Positions 31,929 to 34,832 of a stretch of 34,832 nucleotides of DNA are shown here, piece after piece (the stretch's first letter is position 1; every line of letters starts with the position of its first letter). Below the pieces are notes generated by a model. The model ran no database searches, had not been told where the DNA came from, and saw only the letters and a list, made by a program, of their open reading frames with translations. A program made the position numbers and the translations under genes. The stretch covers positions 1 to 34,832 of the forward strand of contig JAKOPT010000120.1 of the NCBI GenBank assembly GCA_029778715.1. The letters are read 5' to 3'. This DNA is from Actinomycetes bacterium. GTDB lineage: Bacteria > Actinomycetota > Actinomycetes > Actinomycetales > Dermatophilaceae.

Positions 31929-32329
31929 CCGCGATGACGGTCGCCTTGGTTGATACCAGTGTTTGGGTGGCGCTCGAGAAGGATCGGCTCATCAACCGTG
32001 ACCTGATGCCTGAGGTGTCGCGTGTCAGTGTCGTCACCCTGGCGGAGTTGCATGCCGGAGTGCTCGCTGCCCCGAATGCGATCATCCAAACCGAGCGCTT
32101 GCGAACCCTTGAACGCGCGCAGGCCATCGAACCGTTGCCGATCGACGCCGCCGTGGCGCGGGAGTGGGCATTGCTGCGCTACGAGATTGCCCGAGCGGGG
32201 CGACGCGCCAACATCAACGATCTGTGGATTGGCGCGACAGCCCGGGCAAACGGCCTGCCCGTCGTCACCCAAGACGACGACTTCGCGATCCTGGCCGAGC
32301 TAGGGCTGCTTGATGTCGTCACCGTGTGA
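31925..32329 (+). CDS. VapC-type PIN-domain ribonuclease toxin
   Basis: 134-aa PIN toxin of typical VapC length. Acidic metal ligands: ALVDTSVWVALE (D10), TLAELHAGV (Glu), NDLWIGATA (Asp) and VTQDDDF (Asp). Paired with the Phd-like antitoxin by ATGA overlap. Expected role: sequence-specific RNase that stops translation when the antitoxin is degraded. Downstream, AACTACCGG (32329-32337) and CCGGTAGTT (32375-32383) can pair, and a second G/C-rich dyad (AGCCATC...GATGGCT, 32386-32424) follows; these probably end the transcript before the STAND gene. Confidence 0.92.
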   Translation: MTAMTVALVDTSVWVALEKDRLINRDLMPEVSRVSVVTLAELHAGVLAAPNAIIQTERLRTLERAQAIEPLPIDAAVAREWALLRYEIARAGRRANINDLWIGATARANGLPVVTQDDDFAILAELGLLDVVTV

Positions 32330-32472
32330 ACTACCGGAGCCGCTGGCGCTCCCGCTGACTCGCCCTGATGACTGCCGGTAGTTGAGCCATCGCGCGACGG
32401 GTCCGCGCGCTATCGGATGGCTGCGTGGAGCCGTTTCGCGCACCGGCACAACCAGGGTGGCAGGATGCGAGC

Positions 32473-34832
32473 ATGAGACGGCCACCCCGTTGGACCTGGC
32501 TGATCGTGCTGGTTGTGGCGCTGCTCGACCTGGCCCTGGCGATCACCGGGAACGTCGCCGCCTCGCTGGTGCCCCTCTCCTGGTCACAGGGCCATCCCTG
32601 GCTCGTCTGGGGCTCGGTCGTGCTCCTCTTCGCCGGGTCCCTGGCCCTCCGACGCTGGGGTCTCACCGAGCAAAACGAGCCGACGACACACATCGAAGCC
32701 GGGGGTCCCGGCGCCCAGGCCATCGGCACTGTCACCGGCGGAATGGTCCACGGCCCGCGCACCGCGGTCCACGCCCCCTACATCGAGGCGGCCCCGGGGG
32801 CTGTCGTCAACGTGACCATGGACCAAGCTCCCTCCGGGACCTCCAGTCCGGACGCGCTCCTGTTCGGCCGGGTTCCGGCGCAGCCGCGGCATTTCGTCCC
32901 GCGGGGCGAGGTCGCGCGGGCCACCGAGGCCCTTGAGCACGGCCAAGTCGCCCTCGTCGCTCTCCACGGTATGCGCGGCGTCGGCAAGACCGTCGTCGCT
33001 GGGGAGATCGCCCGGGCTGCGCACGCGCGCGGCATACCGATCGTCGCCTGGGTCTCGGGCGAAGACCGCGACACCCTCGTCCGCGACCTGAGTGACTTGG
33101 CCCGCGAACTCGGGGTGAGCGACCCCGACCGCGACGACCTCACGTCGGCCCGGCGTGCCGTCCACCACCTCCAGTCCAGCGACCGGGACAGCCTGCTCGT
33201 CATCGACAACGCGACGGCGGCGGCGCACGCGGAGGACCTCACCCCGGCCGGGCGCTGTCGCGTGCTCTTCACGACGACCGAGGAGTCGTTCGGCCAGACC
33301 GCCGGGCCGGTCCGCGTCGACGTGTACGACGACGACGAGGCCCTCGCCTACCTCTTGGAGGCCACCGGTCGCACGGATCGTGACGGCGCCGCTGTCGTAT
33401 GCCGCGTACTCGGCAACTCCCCGCTAGGTCTGGCCGCGGCTGCCGCCTACCTTGGGCAACTGCCGAGCGTCACTCTTGAGGAGTATGCCGCCCTTCTCGA
33501 GCGGGGCGAGTTGGCCAAGGTGTTACCCGCGACGACGGCCTACGGGCGGACGATTGCCGAAGCGATCCTGCAATCGGTGGCGGTTGTCGAAAACCACCCG
33601 GCGGTCGCGGAGACGCTGACCGCTCTGGCGCTCGGCGATGCGGGTGGGATGTCGCTGGCGATTCTCGCGCACGTGGTCTCGCCACCCAACCTTTCGACTG
33701 TGCGTGAGGCTGGAGGCGCCCTCGTACACTCGTCCCTCGCCCAGTGGTCGGAAACCGGGGACGCGCTGGTGATCCACGGGGTGACCGGGCTCGTGCTGCG
33801 GGATCGTCTTCGGGTGCTCCACGAGGACGTCACGGCGCGGTGGGTGCTTCTTGGTGCCCTGGGGCGTGCGGCTAAGGTCGAGGGGCCCGATTGGCCACAT
33901 CGCCCCCTGCTCGCGGAGGTCGCCGATCACCTCACTGCGGCCATCGCCGGGCTGACACCGGCGGAACTAACAGACATCGACGAGTCGATCCTGCGCGCAC
34001 CTGTTCATTTGGTGTGGCGGCTGCAGGAGGTCGCAGAGGCGGGACGCGCCATCACGGTGGGCCGGGGTCTGGGTGATCTGGCCGAGCGGGTGCTGGGATC
34101 GGACCACCCGGCCACCCTGACCTCCCGCAACAACCTCGCCGGTGCCTACGAGTCCGCGGGGGACCTGACCCGGGCCATCCCCCTATACGAGGCCGCCTTG
34201 GCCGACCGTGAGCGGGTCCTGGGACCAGACCACCCGGACACCCTGACCTCCCGTAACAACCTCGCTGGCGCCTACCGGGCCGCGGGGGACCTGACCCGGG
34301 CCATCGCCCTCTACGAGGCCACCTTGGCCGACCGTGAGCGGGTCCTGGGACCAGACCACCCGCACACCCTGACCTCCCGTAACAACCTCGCTGGCGCCTA
34401 CCAGTCCGCGGGGGACCTGACCCGGGCCATCGCCCTCTACGAGGCCGCCTTGGCCGACCGTGAGCGGGTCCTGGGACCAGACCACCCGGACACCCTGACC
34501 TCCCGTAACAACCTCGCTGGCGCCTACCGGGCCGCGGGGGACCTGACCCGGGCCATCGCCCTCTACGAGGCCACCCTGGCCGACAGTGAGCGGGTCCTGG
34601 GACCAGACCACCCGGACACCCTGACCTCCCGCAACGACCTCGCTGGCGCCTACCGGGCCGCGGGGGACCTGACCCGGGCCCTCCCCCTCTACGAGGCCAC
34701 CCTGACCGACAGTGAGCGGGTCCTGGGACCAGACCACCCGGACACCCTGACCTCCCGTAACAACCTCGCTGGCGCCTACCGGGCCGCGGGGGACCTGACC
34801 CGGGCCATCCCCCTATACGAGGCCACCTTGGC
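32473..34832 (+). CDS. membrane-anchored STAND (NB-ARC-like) NTPase with TPR repeats, 3' end cut by window edge
   Basis: The frame is open from ATG 32473 to the window end (786 codons). Order: two TM segments (residues 8-26 and 44-60); a Gly-rich linker (GGPGAQAIGTVTGGMVHG); a P-loop NTPase with Walker A HGMRGVGKT (165-173), Walker B SLLVIDN (240-246) and the NB-ARC-type GNSPLGLA motif (about 315-322); a helical region; then from about residue 537 at least six 42-residue TPRs of kinesin-light-chain type (RVLGPDHPDTLTSRNNLAGAY ... AGDLTRAIALYEA). Such STAND proteins sense a ligand or phage protein through the repeats and oligomerise on NTP binding; the TM segments could be the effector or anchor (inference). 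The start has CAGGAT 6 nt upstream, a weak -10. Neighbours are TA genes. Confidence 0.85.
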   Translation, partial: MRRPPRWTWLIVLVVALLDLALAITGNVAASLVPLSWSQGHPWLVWGSVVLLFAGSLALRRWGLTEQNEPTTHIEAGGPGAQAIGTVTGGMVHGPRTAVHAPYIEAAPGAVVNVTMDQAPSGTSSPDALLFGRVPAQPRHFVPRGEVARATEALEHGQVALVALHGMRGVGKTVVAGEIARAAHARGIPIVAWVSGEDRDTLVRDLSDLARELGVSDPDRDDLTSARRAVHHLQSSDRDSLLVIDNATAAAHAEDLTPAGRCRVLFTTTEESFGQTAGPVRVDVYDDDEALAYLLEATGRTDRDGAAVVCRVLGNSPLGLAAAAAYLGQLPSVTLEEYAALLERGELAKVLPATTAYGRTIAEAILQSVAVVENHPAVAETLTALALGDAGGMSLAILAHVVSPPNLSTVREAGGALVHSSLAQWSETGDALVIHGVTGLVLRDRLRVLHEDVTARWVLLGALGRAAKVEGPDWPHRPLLAEVADHLTAAIAGLTPAELTDIDESILRAPVHLVWRLQEVAEAGRAITVGRGLGDLAERVLGSDHPATLTSRNNLAGAYESAGDLTRAIPLYEAALADRERVLGPDHPDTLTSRNNLAGAYRAAGDLTRAIALYEATLADRERVLGPDHPHTLTSRNNLAGAYQSAGDLTRAIALYEAALADRERVLGPDHPDTLTSRNNLAGAYRAAGDLTRAIALYEATLADSERVLGPDHPDTLTSRNDLAGAYRAAGDLTRALPLYEATLTDSERVLGPDHPDTLTSRNNLAGAYRAAGDLTRAIPLYEATL
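34081..34832. repeat. 126-bp tandem repeats encoding TPRs
   Basis: Units start at 34081, 34207, 34333, 34459, 34585 and 34711 (last one cut by the edge). Units 2-6 are almost identical at DNA level, including synonymous sites, while unit 1 is more diverged. Most differences fall in a few codons (E/Q/R before the S/A-A-G-D segment, A/T before the L-A/T-D segment, D/H after D-H-P). The complementary strand is also an open frame through the repeats, a by-product of the 126-bp period. Confidence 0.92.

Noticed and set aside
34183..34737. 184-aa reverse-strand repeat protein
   Set aside because: By-product of the 126-bp repeat, which keeps the opposite strand open; the forward strand encodes good TPRs continuous with the NTPase.

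Overview
The window comes from a high-GC Gram-positive bacterium, almost certainly an actinomycete. Reasons: strong G/C bias at third codon positions, a two-domain glutamine-dependent NAD synthetase of mycobacterial type (nadE), MMPL/TetR and DUF294-exonuclease gene pairs typical of Actinomycetota, and many start codons preceded by a NANNNT -10 box only 6-7 nt away (leaderless promoters). Dermatophilaceae/Intrasporangiaceae or another Micrococcales family is my guess, from general look only. No rRNA, tRNA, transposase, integrase or CRISPR array was seen.

Layout. 1-3545: a crotonase (cut by the left edge), a molybdopterin oxidoreductase and a small membrane protein. 3709-4489: VapBC-type toxin-antitoxin (TA) pair. 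4664-6403: quinone oxidoreductase and a convergent histidine phosphatase. 6448-6985: TA-like pair, followed by an 840-bp non-coding repeat island. 7836-11768: nadE and a convergent class-V aminotransferase. 11942-15394: TetR regulator and MMPL exporter. 15679-19015: a tightly overlapping five-gene redox operon (Thr-rich membrane protein, ApbE flavin transferase, b-heme membrane protein, NuoF-like protein, 3Fe-4S ferredoxin). 19058-20275: LysR regulator divergent from an unknown 56-aa protein. 20345-22994: cNMP/CBS/DUF294 protein with a DEDDh exonuclease. 23225-24280: zinc alcohol dehydrogenase. 24338-25691: palindromic repeats around a TA pair with a frameshifted toxin. 25790-29741: methyltransferase, HTH/PIN pair, uridine-kinase-like protein, RelBE-like pair, ferritin-like lipoprotein. 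29940-32329: ABC-F ATPase and a Phd/PIN pair. 32473-end: a membrane-anchored STAND (NB-ARC-like) NTPase with near-identical TPR repeats, cut by the right edge.

The most unusual property is at DNA level. The octamer CGGCATAC / GTATGCCG occurs about 68 times (hand count), roughly balanced between strands, in all reading frames and in spaced intergenic arrays; about one copy is expected by chance. Several families of longer palindromic repeats are also dispersed here. One of them sits in frame inside the NuoF-like gene, and another copy supplies the stop codon of the alcohol dehydrogenase gene. Six TA-like modules and a STAND NTPase in 35 kb give parts of the window an accessory, defence-like character, interleaved with ordinary metabolic genes.
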